The position numbers and the translations under genes were made by a program. From Podarcis raffonei (lineage: Eukaryota > Chordata > Lepidosauria > Squamata > Lacertidae), in contig NC_070607.1 in assembly GCF_027172205.1 (NCBI RefSeq), positions 2,986,001 to 3,050,000 on the forward strand: 64,000 bases of DNA. Direction: 5' to 3'. Position 1 is the first letter of the stretch. Every line of letters starts with the position of its first letter. Shown here one piece after another: positions 40,901 through 53,200 of the stretch. Under the pieces are notes generated by a model, which worked only from the letters and a program-made list of their open reading frames with translations, did not search any database and had not been told where the DNA came from.

Positions 40901-41996
40901 CAGAGTAGGGATTTGCACAGCTACAACTGTTCCCCAACACAGCTTTGCTTTGGCTTCCTTCTGCAAAGCCCAAGGTCATTACACACTGTTCTATGGCCTT
41001 ATCAAGGCGATCTGTTCAAATATTGTTCATATTACGTATTTGTGTTTGCAGGACAGCTCTGCCATGTCCCATGTCCCCAGGTAATGGATTAAGAAGAAGG
41101 GAAAGTGCTTTCTTAGGCTAAAAATAAAAATCTCAAATCAGATATATGAGAGAACATGCGAAGGAGACACTCACAGGAGAGTTGAAACACCACAGCCTTA
41201 AAGCAAATTCTGGAGAAGAAGCCTCATATCCATTAAGGCCAAAAGTGCATTTAGCTACAGTTGCTAAGCAAAGTTTAGCAAACTGAAGATTGGCCACTGA
41301 GTGTGTGTGTTTCTCTGTGAGTCTGTGTGTAACTGACAAGGGGCTCTTCCAAAGTCAGTTTCAGTTCCCTCTGTGCAGGCTGATACTACGAGTCAAAACT
41401 TGGGTCTGCACAGTGAGGTCACAAGCGCCAGCCAACAGATGCTCATAAAGACATGTCCAACCACATTCCAGGCAGCACTACAACTTTGTAACCCCACTAG
41501 CTAGGGAAATAATTGCTTGCCCATCAACTATACATTATTAACTTGAGGGATGGATAACCGGTAGCATCACCAAAAGATCTATGTTTATGATACAACAGTT
41601 ATCTTGAGGTTGAATTAAACATCTGAAGCACTAGAAGCAAGCTGTCTTGGGAGACCTTCATCTGCAATCACCACAGCTGGGAGCTCCTTGTTTTCTCTCC
41701 CCCTCTACTTTTGCCATCGATCAAATCAAAACAACCAAAAGCCCACTTCACCTATTTTTATACAACCAAGTAATGTTTTAAAAGCATCCTGCATGTTACT
41801 GGAACAGTAGCAATGGTACAAAGCAGTGGGGACGGATTGGGTTAGTAGTCTTAGAGGCTTATTTGATTGCCTCATGTTGACTGTGATAGACTCTTGACTG
41901 AGGCAGGACACTGCCCATAAAGCTGCCATGGCAAACCCATTAAGAAGCAACCAGGCCAATTGGTCATTCCAGGGTATTAAGCCTGACTTTCAGAGC
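38000..41996 (-). other. ATF6: Probable ATF6 3' UTR
   Basis: The 4 kb between the ATF6 stop codon and the - strand AATAAA at 38021 is mostly free of the CR1, SINE and MITE copies that crowd the flanks, as expected for an exonic UTR. Human ATF6 also has a multi-kilobase 3' UTR. About 39530-39760 resembles an old LINE end (TTATATAGTGCTGTCAATGC). The 3' end is inferred from the signal only. Confidence 0.55.
38016..38021 (-). terminator. ATF6: ATF6 polyadenylation signal
   Basis: TTTATT on the + strand, AATAAA on the - strand. It lies at the far end of the long 3' flank of the ATF6 exon. A second candidate AATAAA (- strand) is at about 38935. Confidence 0.5.
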
Positions 41997-42205
41997 CTAC
42001 TGTGATGATTCTGTGATTGCTCTCACAGCAGGAGCTGCCTCTGGGACAGTTGGAGGAGAGCTGTAGAAGGATGTTGTATGGTTCCTCTGATGGTCTCGAA
42101 GGTAATGAGGGATGGAGGAGCTTTTGATGTGCAAGATCCTGGTGTCCATCACTTCACAGTCTATCTGCATCATAACTTCGTAGTCTTGGCCATTGATTAT
42201 TTTCT
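41997..42205 (-). CDS. ATF6: ATF6 terminal coding exon (partial gene)
   Basis: ATF6 is an ER-membrane bZIP transcription factor; ER stress sends it to the Golgi, where S1P and S2P release the cytosolic activator. This exon encodes the C-terminal end of the lumenal stress-sensing domain: (E)[39 protein letters not shown], then [12 protein letters not shown] and ..AITESSQ, stop TAG at 41997-41999. It matches the human C-terminus ([28 protein letters not shown]) nearly residue for residue; the last 25 residues diverge as is usual. The NHT sequon corresponds to the last N-glycosylation site of human ATF6. Acceptor on the - strand is TTTTGTAG at 42206; the exon begins in phase 1. The upstream exons are beyond 64000. 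Confidence 0.95.
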
Positions 42206-42461
42206 CTACAAAAGTGAAAGGAAAGAGTCATAATGGGGAAAACATTTCCGTAACTGTATGTATGTTATAACATAATCTAACATAACAATATACATGCAGC
42301 TGCTGTACAGAAAAGTTGCTCCTACATTTCTTACAAACTAATTCATATGAAATGAACAACACTTTGTATGAACTAAAAAGAAAGCAGCATTCTATTCCAT
42401 TTGTTACTGGGTACATTACTTGGATGGCTTTATGCCATGTAGTGGTCTATAAATGTGTATT

Positions 42462-42519
<58 letters not shown>

Positions 42520-42520
42520 C
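42462..42520 (+). repeat. (CAA)n microsatellite
   Basis: About 20 perfect units. Confidence 0.97.
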
Positions 42521-42915
42521 CAAACAAATTGTTGTGGAGTGCTTTCCCACAAACTCAAAGCAGGTAACAGTCTATAAAAAAACAGGAATAACCCCACCAC
42601 ACTTAGAACACACAAGAACAACTAAAAATAAAACAAACTTCAAAAGGGAGTGATACAGAGTAAATTATCCAAATGACCAGTGGGGAAAATATTTTACACC
42701 TGTTACACTCCAGTAAATATGTCAATTTCCAAAGACACCCAGGTTTCAAAATTTAGGACAGACCACAATAAAGTCCATGTTCCTGGCATCCTGGGCAGTA
42801 TCAGCTGGCCTGATTTCAATTGGCATGTGGACACATACAAAGAGAGGCAGTCCTGAAAGTGTGTTCCACAGCATGTTGATTAAAGATACTACGAAACCCA
42901 GGATCCTCCTAGACC

Positions 42916-43048
42916 AGGGCTGTTTATCAGCCTTCCTGAAGTTGCCGAATTACAAAACCCAGGACCCTCAGCAATTAGACACATGGCTGAGTCTGATGGG
43001 AGTTGGAGTCCAGCAGTATCTGGAGGGCCACGGGATCCCCACTCCTGT
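42916..43048. mobile_element. Degraded palindromic MITE, TTGTAGTCC family
   Basis: The right arm GATGGGAGTTGGAGTCCAGC and GGAGGGCCACGGGATCCCC are kept; the left arm is strongly degraded. Confidence 0.55.
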
Positions 43049-43739
43049 CCTAGATGTACTCAAAAATAGAACTAAACATCCACCAATGAAAATCAGTCCT
43101 GGTTGGATAGCATTTGGAAAGTGATCAGTAGGTTTCTATTTATCAAGAAGGAAGAGTGAAGAATCTCACTGGTTTCCAAGCAAAGCTGTATAAAAGTATT
43201 GTATGATTTTTAACCTGATCCCTCTGCTGTGCTTAGATGAAGTGTGAGAAGTTTTATTTGCTTTTCTTCTTTTTTGGGAACATGCCAGCTGTTCTTTTGC
43301 ACAAGCCCCATGAAATGAGGACAGCCAGCCAAGTGCCGTGCAGAGGACTGTATATTGCACCCCAGCCTTTCCTTTAGGGCATGGCCACAATGGTTGAGAG
43401 TTTGTGCAGAAGGGGCAACAAACCATCTTCAAGAAGATTTTGGGATTTTGCTTTGCCACTTATCTTTGGGAACCATATAATGTGGTGTGGTGAGAACTGG
43501 CCCTGAGGTAGAACTTTGCAAAATCACCCTTCACATGGTCTCTGCCTTTCCATTCGCTTTTTCATTTAATGTACCTGCATCTCAGAGCTGTTCCTGCCAC
43601 AATGGATGGTATTTGGTTGTGCCAATATCCAAGCCAAGCATAAAAAAGGCAAATTTCACCAGATGTGAAAGAGATATGCCACTTCCTCAAACAAGGGCTC
43701 AATCCTTGGTGTTTCAAAAGGCAAAAGCAATATATGTAT

Positions 43740-43742
<3 letters not shown>

Positions 43743-43826
<84 letters not shown>
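43743..43826 (+). repeat. Compound (TC)n(CA)n microsatellite
   Basis: About 26 TC units directly followed by about 16 CA units. Confidence 0.97.
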
Positions 43827-43829
<3 letters not shown>

Positions 43830-46430
43830 TTGTGTGCATGCATTTTTTATTTGCCAAAGTATGTCAGAGATTAGTATTTTTAAATTTTAGATTTTCCTAG
43901 TTCCCCAGAAAATATCAAGAAACTCTGACATAAACCAATAATCAGTGACCAAATAAAAATTAGTGTCCACACACCTTTGAAGCTTGTGGGATTGGGGTGG
44001 GGATTAACTTACTTACTCTGGATGTATTTACACATACAGTAATGGTAATTCAAGATGGAGAGAAAACAAACCAGAGTGCTGCTTCAGATGATAACAATTT
44101 AGATGATAATAGGGTTGTTTCTTCACTCCACTAAGTGAGAAGAGAAACAGGACTGTGAAACAAACCACACAGTTGGGGCTTAGTATTCTGTGTGAATGCA
44201 GCCATTCTAAATTTATTCATTCTGAAACTTGTACTCAAGCTTGCTCCCTCAATATGGGATGCTTTTTAGAAATTTTACACTGAGACCGATACGGAATTAA
44301 GAGGCAGACAAGGAATCTGCTTTTGTAGCGCTGCCTGGGTTCTCTTGCTCATTGCAAAAATGTTTTGACCATATTATGAGCCATCTCCCAAGCTTTTATA
44401 ATAACATAAGCAGTCTCTTTCTGACCTCCCCACCATCCACAATAGCTTTCAGCTTCTTTTCTTTCTGCATTCATGCAAAATTGCCCTGAAGCTTGCCCCA
44501 CCCCAGCTCCTCATCACTCGTCAAGGGCGCAGAGCCGAGAGCAGCTTGCTCCAGGGGTTTCTGCACAGCCAGTCCCTGTGTGGCCATTGAACGGGCTCTT
44601 TGGATGCTGCTTCCTGCTCTCTGCCCCGCAAAGTCCGGCTAAATGCCTGTTGTGGAACAGTTGCCTGGGGGCTCTTGTGTGCTGAGCGATGCTCTTCATC
44701 AGGGCTGTTCAAACACAAGGACTACCTTTTTCATTTTCTTTCTTGACAAAACAAAATGGGGAACACATCTAACTTCAACATTTTTTTTTGGGGGGGGGAA
44801 GTGTATGCAGTCCCAGATGGGACATGCTGGATGCTAATTCTCACTCTTTATGACTGCCCATTAATGAATCATTCATGTTGCACTCTGAGGCACAGAGGTA
44901 TGACAGCAAGTACTTAATAACTGAACTACTTGTAGGTCGACTGGAGTTTCCTCATTTGACTGGGAGAGAGGAAACTATCAAATTTCTTTTCTTTCAGTCT
45001 CCCAAAGCCAGTTTCTCTATGGTGGAGAATCAACACAGCAACATCATTTACTGAGTCAAACCACTGGTCTGTTTTAAACCAGTGCTGTACATGAACAGGC
45101 AATGGCTCTCTACAGTCTTCCCCTGACCTGCTACGTGGATGGGGCACTGTTTGAGAGTGGGAGCAGAACTATTTCCCCAAACCCAATTTCTTTCCCCCCA
45201 GTAATCATAACCCTAATTTAATAGTGCTAAAACAACTTGCATGGGTCACAACCATGAATGCTCAAGCTAATAATTCATCCATCGCTCCTGAATAGTCTGA
45301 AGACAGATGACACAAGACTTCTGCTGAGGCTAAAGAGGTCTAGGGCCATAAGCTGCCTGGGTAGGAGACCACTTGAGAACCATAAGCAAGCCACTCTGAG
45401 TTCTCTGAAGGACAGCAGGGTAGTGGCAGAATGAATATGTGAACACACAAGAATAGACACGTCATACATTCAGCAGAGAATCATAAAATCAATATAGGAA
45501 CAAGTCTGTAATTTCATTAATTCTGTTTCTGGTCTCTCCGTTAAAAGAAGTATTTTATTTATTTAAAAGCATTTAATATATCCAAGTTCTCTAAGGAGAT
45601 ATGCATATGATGTTATCCATGACACTTATACAGCATAGTGAACAACCCAATGTGCTCCCATTAGGATTAAATGTCAGGGCTAGAGGCTATCAGTGCAGTG
45701 CAACCTCCTTCCCCTTTAGCTCTCCTACACTGGAACTGGACCAGTTTCATGCTTAGTGTTAGCAGAGAAAAGTTCTCAATACTGAAGCTGGCTGTTGAAC
45801 GCAAAGGGGTTCAATGCTTCCTGCCTACTCTAAAGTAGTGATATCCAATATGCCTGCCAGTGTCCTTATGGACATTTTGCCAGAGGAAAAAACAAAGCCA
45901 GCTTTTATTCTAAGTGGCAGCCAACTACTGACTTACTTTTTGCCCGTGTCTGTACAATATGTTTTCTAAGCCTAAAGAACAGAAGGCCGTCTAATGGAAA
46001 CATGAATCACAAGATATGGGATATACATTAAACCCGGTATGCTGCTTCCCTGGATAAAGTTGGGCTCTGTTGGACAGTTCACAATTACAGACTGCGCCCC
46101 CATTCCATAGCCAAAGTCACCTGCACAAACCATCAGAGCCCACGTATACATCTGAGGCAGTAACAAAAAGCAGAGCAGGCGCCAAAGGCCCGTAAGAAGA
46201 GCCCTTGTCATCAATAGGAACGAAGCCAGCAGGAGTACAACCCCTTCAGGCTCTGAAGGGAGCATATGGCAAGGCAATATTTCTCCATGGAAGAAATAGG
46301 ATGCTGCCTGCTCATTTTTGGTTTTTTTAGTAATTCTTTTCATTAAACCAGTATTAGATATGCAAGCTATTCACCAAATGGCTCCTTAAACTTAGGTTAT
46401 GGGCACAACAATTGAATGTCTAATTGTGCA
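43830..46430. other. ATF6 intron stretch
   Basis: One SINE fragment (45048-45150); otherwise no exon or repeat recognised. Confidence 0.45.
45048..45150 (-). mobile_element. Old tRNA-derived SINE fragment
   Basis: TTACTGAGTCAAACCACTGGT and AGGCAATGGCTCTCTACAG are the complement of the family's 3' body. Confidence 0.5.
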
Positions 46431-46671
46431 CACTGGTACCTCGGGTTACAGACACTTCAGGTTACAGACGCTTCAGATTACAGACTCCGCTAACCCAGAA
46501 ATAGTACCTTGGGTTAAGAACTTTGCTTCAGGATGAGAACAAAAATTGTGCTCCGGCAGCGCAGCAGCAGTGGGAGGCCCCATTAGCTAAAGCGGTGCTT
46601 CAGGTTAAGAACAGTTTCAGGTTAAGAACAGACCTTCAGAACGAATTAAGTTCTTAACCCGAGGTACCACT
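46431..46671. mobile_element. Palindromic pogo/mariner-like MITE
   Basis: Outer ends CACTGGTACCTCGGGTTACA and, inverted, TAGTGGTACCTCGGGTTAAG; inside, AGGTTACAGACGCTTCAG and AGGTTAAGAACAGTTTCAG show short tandem units. Non-coding, 241 bp. The flanking TA is degraded. Confidence 0.75.
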
Positions 46672-46891
46672 ATGTACTGTAAACATTTAGCGTTTTACAA
46701 TTAAGTTGCAATTTTAACAATTACAGTATTATTACAATTATTGTTATTATTACAGTAAAAAAATTTGGAAACATGTGAACTAATACACAATTCACATCAG
46801 TAATGCATTTTAATAGTAACTGTTAATTGGACACCACAAACATAAATGGGGCTCAGGCTTAGCAATAGTGGCCAACCATAAGTATTAAGTA

Positions 46892-47129
46892 CAGTGGTAC
46901 CTTGGTTCTCAAATTTAATCCGTTCAACTTCCAGAATGGTTTGAAAACCAAGGCACAGCTTCCGATTGGCTGCAGGAGCTTCCTGCACTCAATTGGAAGC
47001 TGCAGAAGCCACTTTGGACGTTTGGCTTCCGAAAAACGTTCACAAACCGGAACACTCACTTCCGGGTTTGCGACATTTGGGAGCCGATTTGTTTGACAAC
47101 TAAGGCGTTTGACAACCAAGGTACCACTG
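46892..47129. mobile_element. TA-flanked pogo/Tigger-like MITE
   Basis: CAGTGGTACCTTGGTT at the left and its exact inverse AACCAAGGTACCACTG at the right, flanked by TA (46890-46891, 47130-47131). 238 bp. The inner arms GCTTCC..TTGGCTGCAGGAGCTTCC are also inverted. Confidence 0.85.
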
Positions 47130-47217
47130 TACTTGCAAGTGTGTGTGTTCTCCCTCTCTCTCTCTGCCCAATATGTTATGCTGCAACTTCAGCAAGTATT
47201 GCAGTCACAGTTGAATA

Positions 47218-47467
47218 CAGTCGTACCTTGGAAGTAGAACAGCTTAATTACCGAACGTTTTGGCTCCTGAACATTGCAAACCCAGAAGTGACTGTTCTGG
47301 TTTGTGAACTATTTTTGGAAGCCGAATGTCCCATGGGGCTTCTGTGGCTTCCAATTGACTACAGGAAGCTTCTGCAGTCAATTGGAAGCCACGTTTTGGT
47401 TTTCGAACGTTTTGGAAATCAAACAGACTTCTAGAACAGATTCTGTTAGACTTCCAAGGTTCGACTG
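47218..47467. mobile_element. TA-flanked pogo/Tigger-like MITE
   Basis: CAGTCGTACCTTGGAAGT left; inverted CAGTCGAACCTTGGAAGT right; TA on both sides. 250 bp. Related to but distinct from the element 90 bases upstream. Confidence 0.85.
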
Positions 47468-47594
47468 TACGTCTATTACAGTATACCAAAATTCTTGGCA
47501 GAACGGGTCTAACTATTTCTACACAGATATAGATCCTACTGAATGCAAAAGGGACTTCCTCCTAGGCAAATGGGATTGGGATTGCAACCCAATT

Positions 47595-48062
47595 CAGTGG
47601 TTTTCAAGCAGTGTGCCGTGGCACCCTGGGGTGCCTTGAATGATGGTGAGGGATGCCGCACGCAACACTGGCCTCTGTCCCTCCTGCCCTCGAGACCCTC
47701 TCACCTCTGCCTTCCAAAGGCTTGTGTGACTGTTGCAGCAGCCCTGGCTAGAAGCTCCGCAGGCAAATGGAGTCTCTGGGGCCGGCCAGGGGGTGCTGGT
47801 TGCCAGGAGCTGAAGTGGCCTCGGAGTACACTGCCCTTCTGGGGCAGTGTGAGGAGGCACCTCGCTTTGAGGCGGGGGACAGGGGAAGCTCAGGAACCGG
47901 AGGCGACAGAAACAGCTGCCCAGGGGATTCCCAAGAAGGGAGAGGCTACCAGCTCTAAAGGCAAGGGGTGGCATAACTGCGCTCCTGAGCCCCACAAGGA
48001 TGCTGCAGAAAAAATGTAGTTGATCAAGGGAGTCATGGACTCAAAAAGGTTGAAAACCTCTG
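47595..48062. mobile_element. Non-autonomous hAT element
   Basis: Ends CAGTGGTTTTCAAGC and, inverted, CAGAGGTTTTCAACC. Flanks ACCCAATT (47587-47594) and ACCTAATT (48063-48070) are an 8-bp duplication with one change. 468 bp; the 158-codon ORF through it has no transposase motif. Confidence 0.85.
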
Positions 48063-48251
48063 ACCTAATTCATTATTTTTGAGCATTGCCTCTCCAGCAG
48101 CATGCTTATGAACACTCCATTCACAAGAATTTTTTTATTTAATTTTTTTGCAGGACTGCCCGTACAGCTGAACCTTCAAAATCCTGCTATATGAAAGGTT
48201 CTGGTTACCTGGGATGCTACATTTACCATCCAAACTAACTAAATGTTAATG

Positions 48252-48387
48252 TAGGCATCCCCAACCTGTGGCCCTCCAGATGTTTTGGCCTACAACTCCC
48301 ATGATCCCTAGCTAACAGAACCAGTGGTCAGGGATGATGGGAATTGTAGTCCAAAACATCTGGAGGGCTGAAGGTTGGGGATGCCTG
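48252..48387. mobile_element. Palindromic hAT MITE (best copy of TTGTAGTCC family)
   Basis: AGGCATCCCCAACCT at the left is exactly inverted at the right. The arms GGCCTACAACTCCCATGATC and GATGGGAATTGTAGTCC continue the palindrome. The 8-bp duplication TGTTAATG (48244-48251, 48388-48395) is perfect. Seven degraded relatives are listed. Confidence 0.88.
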
Positions 48388-48395
48388 TGTTAATG

Positions 48396-50476
48396 CATTT
48401 TGCAGACCTTCCTTTTAATATCCATAATCTGAGAATCTCTTAACATTAAAATATTCATGTAAGCACCACCCTCCCCCTATTCCTTGATGGGGGCCATGTC
48501 TTCTCAAGAGTGTTTTATTATGTAAATACAGCTAATGGGATTACAGTATTGAAGATTCATCACAATAAAACAAGTAGATGTCAGCCTTACACGGCTGTGG
48601 CATCAACAAAACAAACATTTGTAGGCTACAGCCACCTCATGAGAAGCAAACAGCAATCTGACAAAGTGGGCTTAAATGTGTTAAGTCTTTAGAATGTCAT
48701 AATATTCCTTTGGTTTAAAGGGTGGTATACAAACTATAATTATAATATAATATAATATAATATAATATAATATGCCTATCCCTCTGGAATTTGTTGATCA
48801 TGCCAAGTCCATTTAGTAGAATGTAAAAACTGTAGAACAAAAATTGAGTTTTTTAAAAACCCACTTTCACTAGACAATTAATATCTCTCAGAATGCCCAT
48901 TCAGAATTTAACTTTTTCGGTTAGCTTATCAGCTGTGTATAGGATTGCCATCTTTCTCCTGGTGAGCACCTATGGCTGCAGCATATGCACATCAGAAAGA
49001 AATTCAACAGGTGATGCTTATTTATCACTGTATGAAATGGGGAGGTCCCAGCTGGTTGACATCTCAATTCTGCCTGTCATCAAGCTGTCAAAAGGTACAG
49101 AAACCCTGACATTAAAAAGTTGTAACTCTGGGTAGGAACTTGTTTATCAAATAAGAACAAAACCATGTTGCTATAATACATTTAACTATGTTTAGTGGTT
49201 TTGTTAATCCAGTTTCAAACCCTCTTGGCATACTTGACAGGGAAGTCATAAGGATTAAAAGAATATATACCTACAGCATCTGAACACTTGCTGCTTAGAG
49301 GCCAACTTTGGTAGTTAAGAAGCATATAAAGTCATTAATAAAAATACTACAGTTCATTATTACTATGATGCTGAACTAGAAAGAAATCTGAGAGAGAGAG
49401 AGAAAGTGAAACAAATGTGCAAGTACTGTAGAACAGAGATGGGAAAGTAGATCATTTGGAGAGGGGCTATGAGAAGAGGAGGGGGGCAGTAGAAATATAA
49501 TTCTAGGAGAGTTCCTCGTAAATAATGGGGGTTGGGGAAAGAGAGGAGTCCAAAACAGCCTTCCAGCATCTCATTATGTGAAGAAAGGAATGCCCACAAA
49601 TGGAACCAAGTAAACTTCTTGCCAAAATAACAACAAAGCAACCCCCCCAGTCTTCCTTGAATCCTTCCTGCCCCCCCCCCCAAGCAAAGCTCATTTTGCT
49701 TAAAGGCACATCCATACACACCCCTTCTCTTCTGAAATAAGGGGGTGGGGGAGATGACCAGAAAGAAATCGAGAAGAAAGAAATTGAGGGACACCAATCC
49801 ACCCTCTCCTATCTAGGAACAAGGAACCCAAAAGCAGAGTGGAAACCAGGTTTCATTAACAGGGTGAGAGGTGAGAGGCAGAGGTGGTGGTGGTGGAACA
49901 GCCTTCTGAATCTCTGGTGGAGACTGGGAACGTGTTTTGGGGGTGGGTTTTGCTGTTGCAGAAGGACAACTTGCGCTTTGTCTTCAGTTGCTACCTGCAA
50001 AGTTAGCAATTCAGATCTCCCCTCCTGCTCCCCACCCAAGAGAGAAGCAATGCATCTATCCACAGAAAAGAGCTTTGCAGCTTGTTTACTTGTGGAAACT
50101 GTACGACAAGGGAGTCAGATTCCCCCTTCAGGACATCAAAAGGCTGATTCATGGGGTGTAGGGTTGAAGGGAATTCCAGCAGTTCTATAGCTGCTAACAC
50201 CTTTTCAGCTTTTGTGGTCAGTCAGGGAGGCTGCTGTCCTCTCCCATGGTGGAGATTTCAGTCGCAAACCTTGTGGCAGAAATCTCCACTTGGTTGCAAG
50301 GGGGAGCTCCTGAGTCACAAAAGGCAAATAGCACCTAGTTAGTTTCGAATGCTGCATCAAACGTAATTTATAAATAACATCCCAACAATAGAAATGTAAG
50401 ATAATAATGATGATTTCAAAAATAAAAAACAAACAAGTGGTATGTTGATTGTGATCAGATATTGTAGAATACGAGT
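48396..50476. other. ATF6 intron stretch
   Basis: (TAATA)n repeat at 48736-48773 and C-rich tract at 49670-49682; no gene or known repeat seen in the rest. Confidence 0.5.
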
Positions 50477-50592
50477 GAGGAAACCGTGGCCTCTAATGTT
50501 GTTGGACTCTCAACTCCCTTCAGCCCCAGCCAGTGTGGCCAAAGGTGTGTGATGATGGCACTATGGCACAGCAACGCCTAGAGGGTCAAAGG
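50477..50592. mobile_element. Degraded palindromic MITE, TTGTAGTCC family
   Basis: GTTGTTGGACTCTCAACTCC is the left arm; the right arm is mostly lost (GTGTGATGATGG, CAACGCCTAGAGGG). Confidence 0.5.
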
Positions 50593-51539
50593 GTCCTAAT
50601 CCTATTGCAGAATATTCCAGTTACGCCATGCAACTGATTGGTGTCCAAAATCCACCACCCACAGCCACAGCCTTCACTACCTCTGTTGGGTTTCAGCCCA
50701 TTTCTTGTCCCATTCATAATGAAGCCCCCTTCCTATGCACCCTGGCAAGCACAGCCTTGCATACCGGCTCTTCTGCTCTAGATCTCACCCCCAGTTTTCC
50801 TTTCCTTTCCAATCACTGGGAGGTGAGAGGAAAGCAGCACAATGATACCACATTTTTCATTTTCTTCATCAGGAGGACAGGCACACTCCATTCTGCTTGC
50901 CTAGAGAAGCAGCTGCCTCAGTGGACTCCATGCATTACAGAAATCTTTCTAGCTCAGGGAGGGGCACCATAGTGGCTGCTCAGATATGCTACCTGGTCTT
51001 CCACTTCATTGGCTTATTCCTCTTGCCTGATGTTGCCTCACTCTGCTTTAGGCACTTCTGTCTGTCTGTCTCAGGCCCTGTGAACTTCTGGTAGTGGAGT
51101 CAGGAGAAGGAGAAGAGTGCTGGAACGGACTCAAATATGAACCAGAGTGACTGCTCCTATCAACGTTAGCCTTAGGTATTCCTGTCATGAGAACTATCCA
51201 CTACTGGTTTAACATCTTACTTTCCTCTCCTATCACTTTTCAGGTTACTTCAAAACTAATTGGCCTAAAACTTCAGTTTTGAAGACGGGGTGCGCATGGC
51301 ATTGCCAGGATGCAGTGAAATTGGCTGATGCTGAGTTACATAATGTTCGGCTACAACTTGGACATAGTTTTGCCAAGTTGTGTGTGTGTGTGTTTTGATG
51401 TTTAACTACTGTGAGTTACCTACAATGTATCATATTACATAAATGAAGGCAAGGGAATTACCCCCCTGCCCAGATGTCTGGATATATAAAAAGATCAAGT
51501 GTTGCCTTTTGCACTCTGAAACATGTGGCAAATCTCAGT

Positions 51540-51690
51540 TGTTATTATTATTGTTATTGTTATTATTATTATTTAAAGAATGCCTTCTGTATGTAGTATA
51601 ACATCGGGTTCTGGGTTATGAACTGCAATTTGAAACTGTCTCCCTAATTCTAATCCAACACTCTAACCACTAGGAGAGGCAGGGCTTCGA
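51540..51690 (-). mobile_element. Old tRNA-derived SINE with (ATT)n tail
   Basis: The - strand reads CCTCTCCTAGTGGTTAGAGTG, a tRNA-like A-box head common in amniote SINEs, and ends in an AAT-rich tail. Confidence 0.5.
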
Positions 51691-52790
51691 AAGAATGAAA
51701 CCAAGAGGGTCTTTCTCTTCAGGAGAGATGGGCTACCACACTCCAATGAATAGTCAAGGAAACCTATGGACAATCAAGCGCAAGTGAAATTACAGTAAAT
51801 TAGCTGTGTGGTTTTACCTGTGTGTCTTACAAACTGACCAAGACAGCTGCAAAATCTGCCTGTGGCTCAGGGAATGAGCCCCGAAGACATGGCCACACTA
51901 TCCAGCAGTAAAATATATGCAAAGGCACTTGACTTGTATAGTCAGTCATGGTGTTTGCAAAAGGCACATTTACGCCAGAGTTGTTCGTATGTTTGTTATG
52001 CAGTATTTGCCTTGAAAACAGGGATATTGGAAGAAATCTCGATAGTCATATTCAGACAAAATTCTATAGTTTCAAGAAGAATACCAGCTCAGCCCATCCC
52101 CAGTTTTCAAGGGCAACAGGAAAGTCCCAAAGCACACAATTTAACACTGAATCTCAGTCTGAGATCGCACAACAAAATTCACTATGTATTTCTTCAATGT
52201 ACCTCTTCTGTTTGAACACCAGTTTCATCTGCTGCACCTTTTTTCAAGGGCAAAATGAAATACGGCAGAGCAGATGCGGCCTTCAGTTTGCCCCTCAGGA
52301 CTAGACAGGGATGGGGGAGGCGTGCAGCAGCTAACAAGGACTGAGGCTGGACTGTTTGCATCTGAGCAGCGCAGCTGTATCTCATCCCACAGCTCAATTC
52401 CTGCAAATGCCGTGACTCAGACTAAACTGCGCTGCTCTAGCTCTACCATCCAGTGTGGTCTGGACAACGTTTCCATCAGAAGAGTTGCTAAGTGTTACCA
52501 AATAAGACTATAAACACCCATGGGGCTGTAACAGCAAAAAATGGCTAAAAATACACTATGTTCCAAGCACATACCAGAACAGTTTGACAGATCTCCTTTC
52601 AGTGCTTCATTTGTTGACCTAACACAAAAGTATCTTTTTGCCTTATGAAACCAGGGACTTCATTTCAATGCAAGAATCTATTTTAAAACCAGTTCCAACC
52701 ACCATTACAAGAGACAGCTTCTTCTGCAACACATTAAAAAAAATCTGATTAAGAGTTGTTTGGATCCCATTGCTACTTATGTATAAAGAC

Positions 52791-52832
52791 AGAATCCTAG
52801 AATTGTAGAGTTGGAAGGGACCTTAATGTGCC
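52791..52832 (-). mobile_element. CR1 3'-end remnant
   Basis: AGAATCCTAGAATTGTAGAG and TTGGAAGGGACCTTAATG are the complement of a CR1 terminus. Confidence 0.6.
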
Positions 52833-53059
52833 ACACGGCATGAAACAAAGGGCATCTCACTGATCTGTTTTCCTCACTTCCTGGTCCCACCTTCACTGTG
52901 AAAGAGCTATTCCAGTACTGCCAGTACAAGTGGAAGGAAAACAGCTGTCCAGATACATCTAAGCTGAACAAAGGGGCTCAATAAGCCTCCTGTTTTGCTG
53001 CTTGCATGGGACTAGCAGGTCACAACTCATACCTGGTGGGCAGTGATTGGCTAAGAACA

Positions 53060-53200
53060 GGAACGGGGAACCTGCCAGAGATGAGGAAGCCGTGGTCCTG
53101 CAAGTGCTGCTGGATGCCTGCTCCAATCAGCATGTCAACTGGTCAGTGATGATGGGACTTGTAGTTCAACAATATTGTGAAGGGCTGCAGGTCCCCACCC
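53060..53200. mobile_element. Degraded palindromic MITE, TTGTAGTCC family
   Basis: GTCAGTGATGATGGGACTTG, TAGTTCAACAAT and GAAGGGCTGCAGGTCCCC preserve the right arm; the left arm is poor. Confidence 0.55.

Larger units (their letters stand above)
50593..53059. other. ATF6 intron stretch
   Basis: Contains a SINE (51540-51690) and a CR1 tail (52791-52832). No exon found. Confidence 0.5.

Noticed and set aside
42462-43826. Tandem repeats as a possible CRISPR-like array
   Set aside because: They are plain di- and trinucleotide microsatellites with no spacers.
45840-45910. KMSI-coding stretch on the - strand as a candidate penultimate ATF6 exon
   Set aside because: Only four residues agree; the neighbouring codons do not fit the conserved SIVLPAI context.
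45972-46343. 123-codon - strand ORF considered as an ATF6 or other exon
   Set aside because: Does not match any ATF6 segment and has no flanking splice sites or known domain.
47543-48019. 158-codon ORF
   Set aside because: Falls within a non-autonomous hAT element and has no transposase motif.
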